The notes below the pieces were generated by a model that saw nothing but the letters and a program-made list of their open reading frames with translations, was not told where the DNA came from and searched no databases. This document shows positions 44,896-53,974 of a DNA stretch of 64,000 nucleotides, one piece after another. The DNA comes from Chloroflexota bacterium (lineage in GTDB: Bacteria; Chloroflexota; Anaerolineae; J036; Brachytrichaceae), in contig JANXLU010000085.1 of the NCBI GenBank assembly GCA_025354985.1, positions 62,001-126,000 on the forward strand, in the 5' to 3' direction. The translations under genes and the position numbers were made by a program. How positions within the stretch are numbered: position 1 is the first letter of the stretch; each line of letters starts with the position of its first letter.

Positions 44896-45411
44896 TTATT
44901 CGGCTGGCACGCCCACCGCAGCTTCATCCACCTGCCAGATTCGATCGGGAGCCGTTAGTTTGTCTATGTACAAAACGCCATCTAAATGATCCAGCTCATG
45001 AAGCATGGCGCGGGCTATTCCACCTTCAACTTCGACCTTAATTCGATTGCCATGGCGGTCCTGTCCTTTGATAATCGCCTTTGTGGGACGTTCAACGTCG
45101 CCTCGCCACCCAGGAATGCTCAAGCAACCTTCCGCACCGGTTAATAGTGCGCCATCGGTGCGGAGCAATTCCGGGTTAATCAGTGCATACGTGATACCAC
45201 TGCCGGGGATTTCATCGTTATGTTCCATTTCAACCACGAACATTCTCTGTGGAATCCCAATTTGAGGCGCAGCCAAGCCAACACCATTGTGATGATGCAT
45301 CGTTTCCAGCATATCGTCAATCAGCTTGAGCACGTCCCGGGTTATTTTTTCAACCTTTTTCGCTTTCTTTCTGAGCACGGGATCCCCGATGCGCTTTACT
45401 TCTCGAATCAT
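44896..45411 (-). CDS. def: Peptide deformylase
   Basis: 171 aa from ATG 45411 (MIREVKRIGDPVLRK); upstream in-frame codons are not conserved in style. It removes the formyl group from nascent proteins. The three motifs are present: GVGLAAPQIG, EGCLSIPG (metal-binding Cys) and HELDHLDG (two metal His and catalytic Glu). Length is normal. It is followed by the GNAT gene with almost no gap. In many bacteria def precedes fmt, which is not here. Confidence 0.96.
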   Translation of the reverse strand: MIREVKRIGDPVLRKKAKKVEKITRDVLKLIDDMLETMHHHNGVGLAAPQIGIPQRMFVVEMEHNDEIPGSGITYALINPELLRTDGALLTGAEGCLSIPGWRGDVERPTKAIIKGQDRHGNRIKVEVEGGIARAMLHELDHLDGVLYIDKLTAPDRIWQVDEAAVGVPAE

Positions 45412-45466
45412 TCTAGTACGTCCTATTGTGCCGCTATCACGCGATCCCAAGTTTACCCTTTAGCTG

Positions 45467-47152
45467 TCAGGGCACTGATCGGTTTCCATGCAACCGGGCC
45501 TGTTCATCGTAAATGCCAATCCAATCCGTCAATTCCTTACGGCGTTGTTCTTTTTCTCTCGCCCGCTTTTTTTCGGCGGATGCTTCAATGCGTTTGAATA
45601 TGTCCTGCTGCACAGATTTGGGATCATGCACGCGTTCGAACACGAGTTTGTCGCCACCAGTTTTCGCAATTACAACGTCGCCAACGTTAAACATGGTATT
45701 GGTAATGCCTTTGATATCAGCATTGACCGTGGTTATACGGTCATAAGGCACCTCGTTTCGCTGGGTTTCGCCGCCAAATGGTTTCCGGTCGAGATCAACC
45801 AGCTTGTCCTCGTCCAGGATATATTGATCGTTGCGCCAGTCTTCGTAGTGGTAAAACAGCCAGGCGAACGCCAAAAACCATAGAAGCGCCACTGGCAAAC
45901 AAATCACGTTCCAGCTGACGCTCAGAATTTGGTCAAACCGCCAGGCGATTATGAATCCCGCCAAAACGCTTATGGCCGCAAAAATTGCCCCTGGTAGCCA
46001 TACCGTATCCAGCAAATCAAGCCAATGCCGTCGAAAGATTATTTGTTTGCCCTGATTCAACTCGACCCGGCTTTTTGGAGCAAAGGTTGATCTAAAAGTA
46101 GACGCATTGGAACCAAGATACTCTTTGGTGCGCTGCAAGGCTGATTTGGGTAACGTTGGTTGAACCACGATTGGTGCTGGACGTGGCGCAATTTCCATTG
46201 CCACCCGAACGTCACCTCGAATAACTGATAGCTCTGTGACGTGATTCGCAGCACGCACGCGCTCCTGCTCTGCGCTAATGGCGTTTTTCAGCGCTTGGGG
46301 TTCATGCATGAGGTCAAAAATTACCTCGGATTGATTGGGCCCCTGGAGCGTCACCGTGCCAAGATTGAAGAGAAACTCAATCGGTCCGGTCTGCTTAACC
46401 TTGATGCTGTCGACCTTTTCCAAAGGCATCTGGTTTTTCTGATCCTTGACAAAGATCACGCGCTCGCGATGTACAACATGGCGGTCGGTAACTACGAAAT
46501 AGTCGTTCTGCCAGTCTATGAAGTGCCATGCGACATACGGCACGCAAAAAACCGGCCATAGCCAAAGTAGTCCAGGTGGAGCAAGATTGGCGAACCCGGC
46601 CAAAAGTAATGCGAAGCCGCCAGCCAACACAATTGGGAACCACATCCGCTTGCCAAAAAACCACCAATGGCGTTTACGTTCGATTTCCACACGTTCGCCT
46701 GGTTCGAGCCATTCATATTTGGACGTACGGTGCATGGTGGCAACCGTTTCCGGTGCATAGGAGATATTGGCTGCCAGGTCCGGATTGTCTTTAAGAATCG
46801 CTTGAAAGTCACCTCTGCTAATAAACCAGACCGTACACTCGGTATCCGCTTCAACGGCAGTATCGCTTCTTCCACCAGTTACGAAGGCCATTTCATTGAA
46901 CAACCGGCCAATTTGGACGATACTGCTGCGCAATTCTTTCATTCGGTGGGAATCGGTCGCTCGCTCAATTGCCCGTCCCTTGCGCAGGATATATAGATTG
47001 GTGTTGCCGTAACCCTGAGAAACAATATGTTGACCAGGCTTGACGATTTCCGATCGCAGCGCAGAAAGGACGACTTGATATTGACTCGCTGTCAGTCCCG
47101 CGAACATCGGTGAAGATCGGAGCGCCGACTGGGCGAGTTCTTCAGGTCGCAA
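45467..47152 (-). CDS. Membrane protein with cyclic-nucleotide-binding domain and two bacterial PH-like domains
   Basis: 561 aa. Residues 1-130 are a CRP/cNMP-binding fold (PGQHIVSQGYGNTNLYILRKG, RLFNEMAFVTGGRSDTAVEAD). Two repeats follow, each with a pair of membrane helices (WFPIVLAGGFALLLAGFANL..., DTVWLPGAIFAAISVLAGFI...) and then a bPH2-like domain (YFVVTDRHVVHRERVIFV and YILDEDKLVDLDRKPFGG with 'PLEKVDSIKVKQTG' and 'PYDRITTVNADIKG'). The C-terminus is a basic coiled coil. No DNA-binding domain is present. The role is unknown; it may tether a nucleotide signal to the membrane. The upstream glycosyltransferase overlaps it by 11 bases. Confidence 0.82.
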   Translation of the reverse strand: MRPEELAQSALRSSPMFAGLTASQYQVVLSALRSEIVKPGQHIVSQGYGNTNLYILRKGRAIERATDSHRMKELRSSIVQIGRLFNEMAFVTGGRSDTAVEADTECTVWFISRGDFQAILKDNPDLAANISYAPETVATMHRTSKYEWLEPGERVEIERKRHWWFFGKRMWFPIVLAGGFALLLAGFANLAPPGLLWLWPVFCVPYVAWHFIDWQNDYFVVTDRHVVHRERVIFVKDQKNQMPLEKVDSIKVKQTGPIEFLFNLGTVTLQGPNQSEVIFDLMHEPQALKNAISAEQERVRAANHVTELSVIRGDVRVAMEIAPRPAPIVVQPTLPKSALQRTKEYLGSNASTFRSTFAPKSRVELNQGKQIIFRRHWLDLLDTVWLPGAIFAAISVLAGFIIAWRFDQILSVSWNVICLPVALLWFLAFAWLFYHYEDWRNDQYILDEDKLVDLDRKPFGGETQRNEVPYDRITTVNADIKGITNTMFNVGDVVIAKTGGDKLVFERVHDPKSVQQDIFKRIEASAEKKRAREKEQRRKELTDWIGIYDEQARLHGNRSVP

Positions 47153-47903
47153 GTTGATGAGATTTTATCAGCACATACCAGATGAAACGGAAAACTTCTC
47201 GTTGTCTGCGCCACCGGGACGGCTGTCGCACAAGGCGAAACAGCCATTCGAGCGATATAGACCTCAACCAGGTGGGTGCTCTTGTTTGAACACCGGCAAT
47301 GAAATCAAACGCACCGCCGACACCAATGCCAACGACGCCACTATCCGCGTGCCCAGACGTAAATTTTGGCAAGTTTCTCGCAAGCCACAAGTTCTGGCCT
47401 GGCGCGCCATATGCCACAAAGATAATGTTTGGGCGCGCTCTTTTGATAATTGGAACAATTACATCATCTGACTCTTGCATAGGCGAGCCTGAAAACGTGC
47501 CGGCCACGCGCAGGCCAATATACCGCTCAGATAGGATGGCCGCGCACTTCTCGGCGATTCCCGGGGCCGCGCCCAAAAAGAATACCCTCCATGAATTTTG
47601 TTGCGCCTGTGAGCAAAGGGACGGAAGCAGGTCGGATCCGGTCACGCGCTCCTTGAACCTAATGCCCAATCTGCGCCCGGCCCACAAAATGCCGGCGCCA
47701 TCAGGTACGTTTAATGCACTTTCAGCCAAGGTGCGTGCAAAAAGCGGACTGTTTCGCGCCAGCATGACGAATTCCGGGTTAATCGTGGATAACTGACACG
47801 CGTATCCTTGGTTAATTTGGCGCCCAACCCATTCAAATGTTTGGGCATAGTCGACATTGTCGACCCGAACGCCGAGAATCGAGGCCGACTCAATTGTGCC
47901 CAC
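47142..47903 (-). CDS. WecG/TagA/CpsF-family glycosyltransferase
   Basis: 253 aa from a GTG at 47903 (MGTIESASILGVRVDNVDY), which overlaps the preceding glycosyltransferase by 14 bases; a longer start is possible but lies inside that gene. Family motifs are STINPEFVMLAR, ALNVPDGAGILWAGRRLG, VFFLGAAPGIAEK, FVAYGAPGQNLWLARN and GIGVGGAFDFIAG then RAPTWLRSISLEWLFRL. GT26 enzymes add N-acetylmannosamine-type sugars to lipid carriers in wall or polysaccharide synthesis. It overlaps the downstream cNMP/PH gene. Confidence 0.93.
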   Translation of the reverse strand: MGTIESASILGVRVDNVDYAQTFEWVGRQINQGYACQLSTINPEFVMLARNSPLFARTLAESALNVPDGAGILWAGRRLGIRFKERVTGSDLLPSLCSQAQQNSWRVFFLGAAPGIAEKCAAILSERYIGLRVAGTFSGSPMQESDDVIVPIIKRARPNIIFVAYGAPGQNLWLARNLPKFTSGHADSGVVGIGVGGAFDFIAGVQTRAPTWLRSISLEWLFRLVRQPSRWRRQREVFRFIWYVLIKSHQLAT

Positions 47904-48999
47904 TGAGTAACTCCAGCAGCGTGGCGGCGCAGGACGACCATGTGAATCTTGTTGAGTTCTGAAGCCCGATTTCACTTAGGTGGCGACTGAGTGACGGGTC
48001 GCGAAAAATTCTAACCAGCCCGTTGGCAATGGCAGAAGTGTCTTCAGGATTGACAAGCACCGCGCTGTCCCCCGCTACTTCAGGCATACTGCTGGTATTG
48101 CTGCAAAGCACCGGCGTTCCCACCGATTGAGCTTCCACAATTGGAAAACCAAAGCCTTCGTGCAATGACGGATATGCCAGACATCCGGCATTCCGTAACA
48201 AGGCACTCTTGAGTTCCTCGCTGACAAATCCTGTGAAGATTACGTGGGATTCCAAACCTAGTTTTTGGGCGAGCACCGCGTAATTTTCTACGCCCCAGCC
48301 TGGCTTGCCGACAATTACCAACTTAGGCGGATTGTCCGGGAAGGCCGCCACAATGGTTGTCCAGGCCTTGATTAGCCGCGCCAGGTTTTTGCGTGGCTGC
48401 AGAGTGCCGATATACACGGCATAATTCTTTGCGACCAACCCGAGGCGTGACAGTGCTTCCAACTGAAAAACGATTGGAATCGCCAACGGCGGCATAAAGC
48501 CCGGATATGCAACACTAATGTGATTCTCTGGAACTTTGTAATATTCAATCAAATTTCTTTTGGTTGCATGGGAAATGACAGATATGTGAGTCGCGAACGA
48601 TGCGCTAAGCCAAGTGGACAAGTGTAAATAGATTCTTTGACCAAGTGGATGTGCCTCCGGGAACTTCATGTATCCAATATCATGAATGGTCACCACCGTC
48701 TTAAGTTGTCTATGCAGTGCCAAACCTATTGGCAACACATGTGCCGGGATATACATCGCGTCAGGTGGGTTACGCAATAGTTCTGGTCCCAGTCCAATAT
48801 GTGTCCAAAGGCGTTTTGTGCCAATACGAACGGATTCGTGCGGAAAGTCAAAGACGGGTGGGGTGCTATTTCTAAAATACAGTCGAAACTTATGTTTATT
48901 TCCTCGCTGTCCAAGCGCGTTAATAACTTCAAGAGAGTACCGTTCCGTTCCTGTCGCCAATCGAGGCGACGATCGACTGGCGTCTACGCCGATTAGCAC
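47890..48999 (-). CDS. Family 4 glycosyltransferase
   Basis: 369 aa from a GTG start at 48999 (MLIGVDASRSSPRLATGTERYS). GT-B fold with VVTIHDIGYMKFPEAHP, YVIYIGTLQPRKNLARLIKAW-like block, LVIVGKPGWG and the donor-binding region GCLAYPSLHEGFGFPIVEAQSVGTPVL. The C-terminal domain matches GT4 mannosyl- or glucosyl-transferases. It is the first gene of the GT4-WecG-cNMP/PH operon. A TAGAAT sits exactly six bases before the GTG, indicating a leaderless transcript. Confidence 0.93.
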   Translation of the reverse strand: MLIGVDASRSSPRLATGTERYSLEVINALGQRGNKHKFRLYFRNSTPPVFDFPHESVRIGTKRLWTHIGLGPELLRNPPDAMYIPAHVLPIGLALHRQLKTVVTIHDIGYMKFPEAHPLGQRIYLHLSTWLSASFATHISVISHATKRNLIEYYKVPENHISVAYPGFMPPLAIPIVFQLEALSRLGLVAKNYAVYIGTLQPRKNLARLIKAWTTIVAAFPDNPPKLVIVGKPGWGVENYAVLAQKLGLESHVIFTGFVSEELKSALLRNAGCLAYPSLHEGFGFPIVEAQSVGTPVLCSNTSSMPEVAGDSAVLVNPEDTSAIANGLVRIFRDPSLSRHLSEIGLQNSTRFTWSSCAATLLELLSGHN

Positions 49000-49005
49000 A
49001 TGCCC

Positions 49006-49011
49006 ATTCTA
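49006..49011 (-). promoter_or_regulatory. -10 element for a leaderless GT4 transcript
   Basis: TAGAAT on the minus strand is separated from the GTG start by six bases. An ATG at 49001 would give only two codons, so GTG is the functional start. This is the only non-ATG member of the leaderless set. Confidence 0.5.
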
Positions 49012-49134
49012 GCAAGTTTAGTCCCTGCAATTGCGCATTTTGCTTCCAAAACCTATATTTAACCGCCTTAATGATGGCAATGCCGGGTTCTGGAAGGCCA
49101 AACCCGCTACGATCTAAACCTGTTGGATTCAATT

Positions 49135-49159
49135 TTTATCCCAACTGGTCTGGGATAAA
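49135..49159. repeat. 9-bp inverted repeat upstream of the HMG-CoA synthase operon
   Basis: Arms 49135-49143 and 49151-49159 (TTTATCCCA/TGGGATAAA) around a 7-base spacer, 26 bases before the ATG at 49186. There is no T-tract, so it is more like an operator or leader hairpin than a terminator. The rest of the 49002-49185 gap shows no gene. Confidence 0.5.
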
Positions 49160-49185
49160 TCTGTGATAACTCCATACGAAAACTT

Positions 49186-50253
49186 ATGTCAGTCATGCGC
49201 TCAAATATTCCGGTTGGAATCGTCGGATACGGAAGTTACGTGCCCCGGTTTCGATTGCCTGCACAAGAGGTTAGCGACTTGTGGACGGATGGAAATGCTG
49301 TATTGCCCGTTCGTGAAAAGAGTGTGCCAGGTCTGGACGAGGATGTTGCAACGATGAGCATTGAAGCTGCTCGCAACGCTCTAAAGCGTGCTCGAATAAT
49401 GATACCCGGACAATTTAACCCCAAGGACATTGGGGCAGTTTGGGTGGGCAGTGAAAGCCACCCCTATGCCGTGAAGCCGACCAGCACAATTGTGGCGGAG
49501 AGCATCGGGGCCACGCCCTATACGCAAGCCGCGGATTGGCAGTTTGCCTGCAAGGCCGGAACAGAGGCATTTCAAGCCTCGATTGGGTTTGTCGGCAGTG
49601 GGATGGCGAAATATGCTTTGGCTATCGGCATGGATGCAGCGCAAGGGCGTCCAGGGGACGCCCTGGAGTACACGGCTGGCGCAGGCGGCGCAGCGTACTT
49701 ACTTGGCCCTATCTCTGATTCGTTTGTTGAAATAGAAGCATCCGTAAGTTATGTAAATGATACGCCGGACTTTTGGCGACGGCAATATGAAAAATTTCCG
49801 GAGCATGCTGGCCGGTTTACCGGCGAACCGGCATATTTTCAGCATGTAACAAGTGCGGCGCAAGCTCTATTTGAGGGTCTGGGTAAAGGTGCGAGAGATT
49901 TTGACTACTTTGTGTGCCACCAACCAAACACACGGTTTCCTGTAAAGGCGGGTGAGAATCTGGGTTTCACTATGGATCAAATGGCCGCTGGTCTGCTTGT
50001 AAACGATATCGGAAATACGTATGCCGGGAGTTGCTTGATAGGCCTAACTGCAGTGTTGGACAAATGCAAACCAGGTGACCGGATCATGGTCGTGAGTTTT
50101 GGTAGCGGAGCAGGGAGTGATGCGTTTTCACTAAAAGTTACACGGTTGCCCAGCCATAATGGTGTTTTGTGTACACACGACTATGTGCGACGACGCAAGG
50201 TGATCGATTATGCCCAGTACACACGCCTCAAAGGCAATTACAGGCTTACCTAA
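49186..50253 (+). CDS. Hydroxymethylglutaryl-CoA synthase, archaeal type
   Basis: 355 aa. It condenses acetoacetyl-CoA with acetyl-CoA to HMG-CoA at the start of the mevalonate route. The fold begins GIVGYGSYVPRFRLP. The catalytic Cys is in ADWQFACKAGTEAF, Glu in the DEDVATMSIEAA region and His in FVCHQPNTRFP. The length and the following thiolase and DUF35 genes mark it as the archaeal-type enzyme rather than the bacterial MvaS. It is the first gene of a three-gene operon. Confidence 0.92.
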   Translation: MSVMRSNIPVGIVGYGSYVPRFRLPAQEVSDLWTDGNAVLPVREKSVPGLDEDVATMSIEAARNALKRARIMIPGQFNPKDIGAVWVGSESHPYAVKPTSTIVAESIGATPYTQAADWQFACKAGTEAFQASIGFVGSGMAKYALAIGMDAAQGRPGDALEYTAGAGGAAYLLGPISDSFVEIEASVSYVNDTPDFWRRQYEKFPEHAGRFTGEPAYFQHVTSAAQALFEGLGKGARDFDYFVCHQPNTRFPVKAGENLGFTMDQMAAGLLVNDIGNTYAGSCLIGLTAVLDKCKPGDRIMVVSFGSGAGSDAFSLKVTRLPSHNGVLCTHDYVRRRKVIDYAQYTRLKGNYRLT

Positions 50254-50274
50254 TTTCTCAATAAGTGGATCTCA

Positions 50275-51432
50275 ATGCGTGATGTATCAATAATCGGAGT
50301 TGGGCAAATACCCGTTGCGGAACACTGGGATAAGAGTATTCGCGAGATGGGGTATTTGGCTTTGTCGGCGGCAATGCGGAACGCCAAAGTCACAGTGCTG
50401 GATGCGTTGTACGTTGGCAATATGCTAAGCGGTGAGCTCGCACGTCAGGAGCATTTGGGCGCTTTGATAGCAGATTTTTCGGGACTTCGCGGGGTTGAAG
50501 CCGTAAAAATTGAAGCAGCTTGTGCAAGTGGGGGGGCCGCCATGCGCATGGGGTACATGGCCGTTGCCAGCGGGCTCTGTAATTTTGTAGCGGTCATGGG
50601 CGTGGAGAAAATGACTGATCAACAGGGACCTGACATCACCGCCGGCTTGGCAATGGCTGCTGATGGAGATTATGAGGCGCTGCACGGATTGTCGTTTGTC
50701 AGCATTAACGCGCTCCTGATGAGGCGATATATGCATGAATACGGGTATACCAAGGGCGATTTTGCGAACTTTGCCATTAACGCACACGCTAATGGCGTGG
50801 GTAACCCAAATGCAATGTTTCGTGCGCCGATTACGTTCAAGGCGTTTTCCGAGGCAAAGTCGGTGGCAGATCCAATTAATTTGCTTGATAGCTCCCCAAT
50901 CGCTGATGGAGCAGCCTGTGCTATTCTGGCACCCACGGCCATCGCCAGTGAATTTAGCGACAAGCCGATTCGGGTTCGGGCCAGCTCAATAGCCACTGAC
51001 ACCGTTTCACTTCATGATCGACGCGAACCGTTGTGGTTGGAGGCGGCAGCACTAAGTGCAAGCCGGGCCTATGACATGGCTGGTGTGCGTGCAAGTGACA
51101 TCAGCTTTTTTGAACTTCATGACGCCTTCACGATCATGAGTGCGCTTTCACTCGAGGCAGCAGGCTTTGCAGCACGTGGTCATGGTGTTCGAATGGCACA
51201 GGATGGCAGCATTGGACGTACAGGCAAATTGCCGATTACAACCATGGGCGGTCTCAAGGCACGCGGTCACCCGGTTGGCGCGACAGGCATGTATCAAATT
51301 GCCGAGGTCGCTTTGCAACTCCGGGAAGAAGCCGGCCCAAATCAGATAGCCAACGCCTCGTTGGGTATGGCTCAAAATATTGGTGGAAGTGGCGCAACTG
51401 TGGTCACAACCATCCTTGAAAGGATTAAATAA
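50275..51432 (+). CDS. Archaeal-type thiolase (acetyl-CoA C-acetyltransferase)
   Basis: 385 aa. It makes acetoacetyl-CoA from two acetyl-CoA. The nucleophilic Cys is in IEAACASGGAAM, with His in ELHDAFT and GGLKARGHPVGATG. The second Cys of classical thiolases is replaced, as in the archaeal/SCP2-like group (LGMAQNIGGSGAT). Between HMG-CoA synthase and DUF35, it should feed acetoacetyl-CoA directly to the synthase in a complex. Confidence 0.93.
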   Translation: MRDVSIIGVGQIPVAEHWDKSIREMGYLALSAAMRNAKVTVLDALYVGNMLSGELARQEHLGALIADFSGLRGVEAVKIEAACASGGAAMRMGYMAVASGLCNFVAVMGVEKMTDQQGPDITAGLAMAADGDYEALHGLSFVSINALLMRRYMHEYGYTKGDFANFAINAHANGVGNPNAMFRAPITFKAFSEAKSVADPINLLDSSPIADGAACAILAPTAIASEFSDKPIRVRASSIATDTVSLHDRREPLWLEAAALSASRAYDMAGVRASDISFFELHDAFTIMSALSLEAAGFAARGHGVRMAQDGSIGRTGKLPITTMGGLKARGHPVGATGMYQIAEVALQLREEAGPNQIANASLGMAQNIGGSGATVVTTILERIK

Positions 51433-51435
51433 ATT

Positions 51436-51843
51436 ATGGAAGTCTCACGCTTTTGGAGAACAACAAAACAGCGGTATCAGTTGATTGGCGAGGTGTGTGG
51501 TCATTGCGGTACGAAAATTTTTCCACCACGAGATGTTTGTCCGTCCTGTGATCTTGAAGCCAAAACACCGTTTGAGTTTGGCGGCAAGGGTGAAGTGTTT
51601 TCATACAGCACGATCCACCAGGCGCCAGCCGGGTTTGAAAAGTATGTGCCGTATACAGTTGCGTTGGTTAAGCTGGAGGAGGGCCCCTTAATTACTGCTC
51701 AGTTAACTGATGTGGACGAATGTGACGTGAAGATCGGCATGCCCGTCGAAATGGTGACAAGAGCTCTTCGCGAGGATGGCGAACGCGGAATGCTGATCTA
51801 TAGCTACAAGTTTCGGCCGGTAATGGAATCGAAGTCAATCTAG
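51436..51843 (+). CDS. DUF35 OB-fold zinc-ribbon scaffold protein
   Basis: 135 aa. The N-terminal rubredoxin-like zinc ribbon has four cysteines (CGHCGTKIFPPRDVCPSC). The OB-fold follows (GKGEVFSYSTIHQAPAGF, VALVKLEEGPLITAQLTD). In archaea this protein bridges thiolase and HMG-CoA synthase and shares the CoA-binding channel. It starts three bases after the thiolase stop, so the same complex is expected here. Confidence 0.93.
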   Translation: MEVSRFWRTTKQRYQLIGEVCGHCGTKIFPPRDVCPSCDLEAKTPFEFGGKGEVFSYSTIHQAPAGFEKYVPYTVALVKLEEGPLITAQLTDVDECDVKIGMPVEMVTRALREDGERGMLIYSYKFRPVMESKSI

Positions 51844-51877
51844 ACGCCCGCATTAAATTAGCCGATCGCACTGCTAC

Positions 51878-52582
51878 TTATCCGCCGCCTTGGATGCGGT
51901 CTCCCGCTGCATTTATCAATGCGACGACATCTGCTGGACTATCTGTCATATGCAACAGACCAACATCTTCGAATTTTATGAGGCCACGTTCAACCAGTGA
52001 ACTCTTTATCCAGGTCATCAGTGGCTGCCAGAATTCCGTGCCCATTAAAATTATGGGCACGCTGGCATCACTCTTGCCCGTCTGAACGACCGTCAACACG
52101 GTAAAAAGTTCATCCAGCGTGCCAAATCCGCCCGGCATGTAAACGTAGGCAAGTGCAGAATAGTCCAGCATAAATTTTCTACTAAAGAAATAGTGAAAGT
52201 TAATGCCATGCTGAACGTATGCATTGGCGTGTTGTTCGAAGGGCAACTCAATATTTAGCCCAACCGAGTTGCCGCCGCCTTCCACCGCGCCCCTGTTGCC
52301 AGCCTCCATAATGCCTGGTCCTCCGCCGGTAATGACTGAATATCCGTGCTCAGAAAGTGCTCTGGCGGTGGCCCGCGCAAGTTCATAGTAGCAGTTGCCT
52401 TCACGAAGCCGGGCGGAGCCAAATATTGTCACCGGATTCTTAATTTTTGACAGGAATTCAAATCCATTTACGAACTCGGACGTAATCTTCATTACCTCCC
52501 AAGCCTGATTCGGTTCCGCCGGGCCATTTGTCAAACGCTTTTTGTCGATCGCGGTGCGGCCACTGCTTTGATGAGCTTTCAT
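51878..52582 (-). CDS. LOG-family protein (cytokinin riboside 5'-monophosphate phosphoribohydrolase-like)
   Basis: 234 aa. The motifs GGGPGIMEAGNRGA and PGGFGTLDELFTVLTVVQTGK are the LOG signature (often annotated as lysine decarboxylase). Members release base and ribose phosphate from nucleoside monophosphates. FGSARLREGNCYYELARATA is the usual N-terminal strand. The N-terminal 30 residues (KKRLTNGPAEPNQAWEVMKI) place it in the TIGR00730 subgroup. It has no obvious functional partner nearby. Confidence 0.92.
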   Translation of the reverse strand: MKAHQSSGRTAIDKKRLTNGPAEPNQAWEVMKITSEFVNGFEFLSKIKNPVTIFGSARLREGNCYYELARATARALSEHGYSVITGGGPGIMEAGNRGAVEGGGNSVGLNIELPFEQHANAYVQHGINFHYFFSRKFMLDYSALAYVYMPGGFGTLDELFTVLTVVQTGKSDASVPIILMGTEFWQPLMTWIKSSLVERGLIKFEDVGLLHMTDSPADVVALINAAGDRIQGGG

Positions 52583-52609
52583 GGTGAGATTTAAATTGTG
52601 TTGACGTGA

Positions 52610-53956
52610 CTACAAAGATGTCTGGAATTGAATTACCGCATGCTCAAGCGACTCGGCAATATCGAGCAACCTCACGTCGTCATCTTTGCGGCAAACAACT
52701 TGAACACCCAGCGGCAGGCCGCCTACAGATGCGAACGGCACGGAAATTGCTGGTAGTCCACAGAGACTAAACGGAAGCATCAGCCGTATGAAGGCGTTTC
52801 GGAGTGGCTCCTTGCCACGAATGAGATCCAACTCCGAGGTGCCAATCACCGGTGCAGGCGCCGGCTGGGTTGGCAGAAGAATTGCATCGCAACTCTCATG
52901 GCACTTTGCCAGCTCCATGGCTAGTGCGTCACGCCTTGACAGAGCCGCGAAGTAATCGACTGCCGACGGTCTAAATCCATTGAGAAGCACAGAACGCATA
53001 GGCTCTCGAAAGAGGTCAGGATGTTCAGACAGCGCTTGGCGATGTACGAATGCACTTTCCGGTTCGCGAATGGTATTGAATATTTCGATGCAATCGTCGA
53101 GACCAACTGGCTGAATGTCGATTAGGTTCGCTTTGAGGCGCCTCATATGGTCAAGCAGACCCTGCCACGCCGAGGCCGTTTCATTTGTTAACCATCCATC
53201 CAAATAATCCGTTGGGATGCCGAGAGTCAGGTCCCTGAACGCGACATCTGATGATGCGGGCAATTTGCGTGATGAGAGGACACCAAACATTGTGCGTGCG
53301 TCTGCCACGCAGCTGGTTAACGGTCCAGCGTGATCACAGGTCCAGCTCAGGGGTAAGGCACCTTGAAGGGACACGCTGCCATATGTTGGCTTGAACCCGA
53401 CAACGCCACAATACGCCGCCGGGCCACGGATGCTACCGGCTGTGTCACTACCCAATGAAGCAAGGCCAATACCCACCGCTACGCAAACCGCGCTGCCACT
53501 GCTGCTTCCGCCCGACTGCCTGGCGCTGTCGAATGGGTTGCGAACCGGACCGTTGTTTCCAAATTCTCCTGTTATTCCCAAGGCAATTTCATGCATGTTC
53601 GCCTTGCCCAATACGATGGCACCGGCCGCCCGCAGTAGTTGTACGGCAACAGCTTCTCTAGGTCGAATGGAGGGCAGAGGCGCCGCCGTGCTCGCGGTCA
53701 TGGGCATACCTTCGACATTAAAGAGATCCTTGATCGTAACGGGCAAGCCATGCAACGGTCCGCGGAAAATTCCCGCTTTTGCATCCTCGGTTGCCTGCAG
53801 TGCCATTTCGCTGGCGCCTATGCCGTCGAGGAACGTTAATGCATTAAGATGTTTGTGGCGATCAGCTGCATCCAACGCCAACTCGACTTGCTCGATGGGT
53901 GTAGTGGCGCCAGATCGGATTTGTGCGGCTATCGAGATAAGGGATTTTGACGACAT
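52610..53956 (-). CDS. Amidase signature family enzyme
   Basis: 448 aa. The Ser-Ser-Lys triad is visible: Lys in PVTIKDLFNVEG, Ser in QSGGSSSGSAVCVAVG and the nucleophile in GSDTAGSIRGPAAYCG. Family members hydrolyse amides, including GatA in the tRNA amidotransferase. It lacks adjacent gatB/gatC, and the C-terminal region (PVIGTSELDLIRGKEP, SLCGLPAISVPF) fits a free-standing amidase. It follows the aldolase gene on the same strand after 14 bases. Confidence 0.9.
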   Translation of the reverse strand: MSSKSLISIAAQIRSGATTPIEQVELALDAADRHKHLNALTFLDGIGASEMALQATEDAKAGIFRGPLHGLPVTIKDLFNVEGMPMTASTAAPLPSIRPREAVAVQLLRAAGAIVLGKANMHEIALGITGEFGNNGPVRNPFDSARQSGGSSSGSAVCVAVGIGLASLGSDTAGSIRGPAAYCGVVGFKPTYGSVSLQGALPLSWTCDHAGPLTSCVADARTMFGVLSSRKLPASSDVAFRDLTLGIPTDYLDGWLTNETASAWQGLLDHMRRLKANLIDIQPVGLDDCIEIFNTIREPESAFVHRQALSEHPDLFREPMRSVLLNGFRPSAVDYFAALSRRDALAMELAKCHESCDAILLPTQPAPAPVIGTSELDLIRGKEPLRNAFIRLMLPFSLCGLPAISVPFASVGGLPLGVQVVCRKDDDVRLLDIAESLEHAVIQFQTSL

Positions 53957-53960
53957 TATT

Positions 53961-53974
53961 GTAAGCGTGCTTAC
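53961..53974. repeat. 14-bp palindrome between the aldolase stop and the amidase start
   Basis: GTAAGC-GT-GCTTAC with 6-bp arms spans the end of the HpaI-type aldolase gene and lies five bases before the amidase ATG on the minus strand. It could be an operator or an intercistronic hairpin. Confidence 0.4.
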
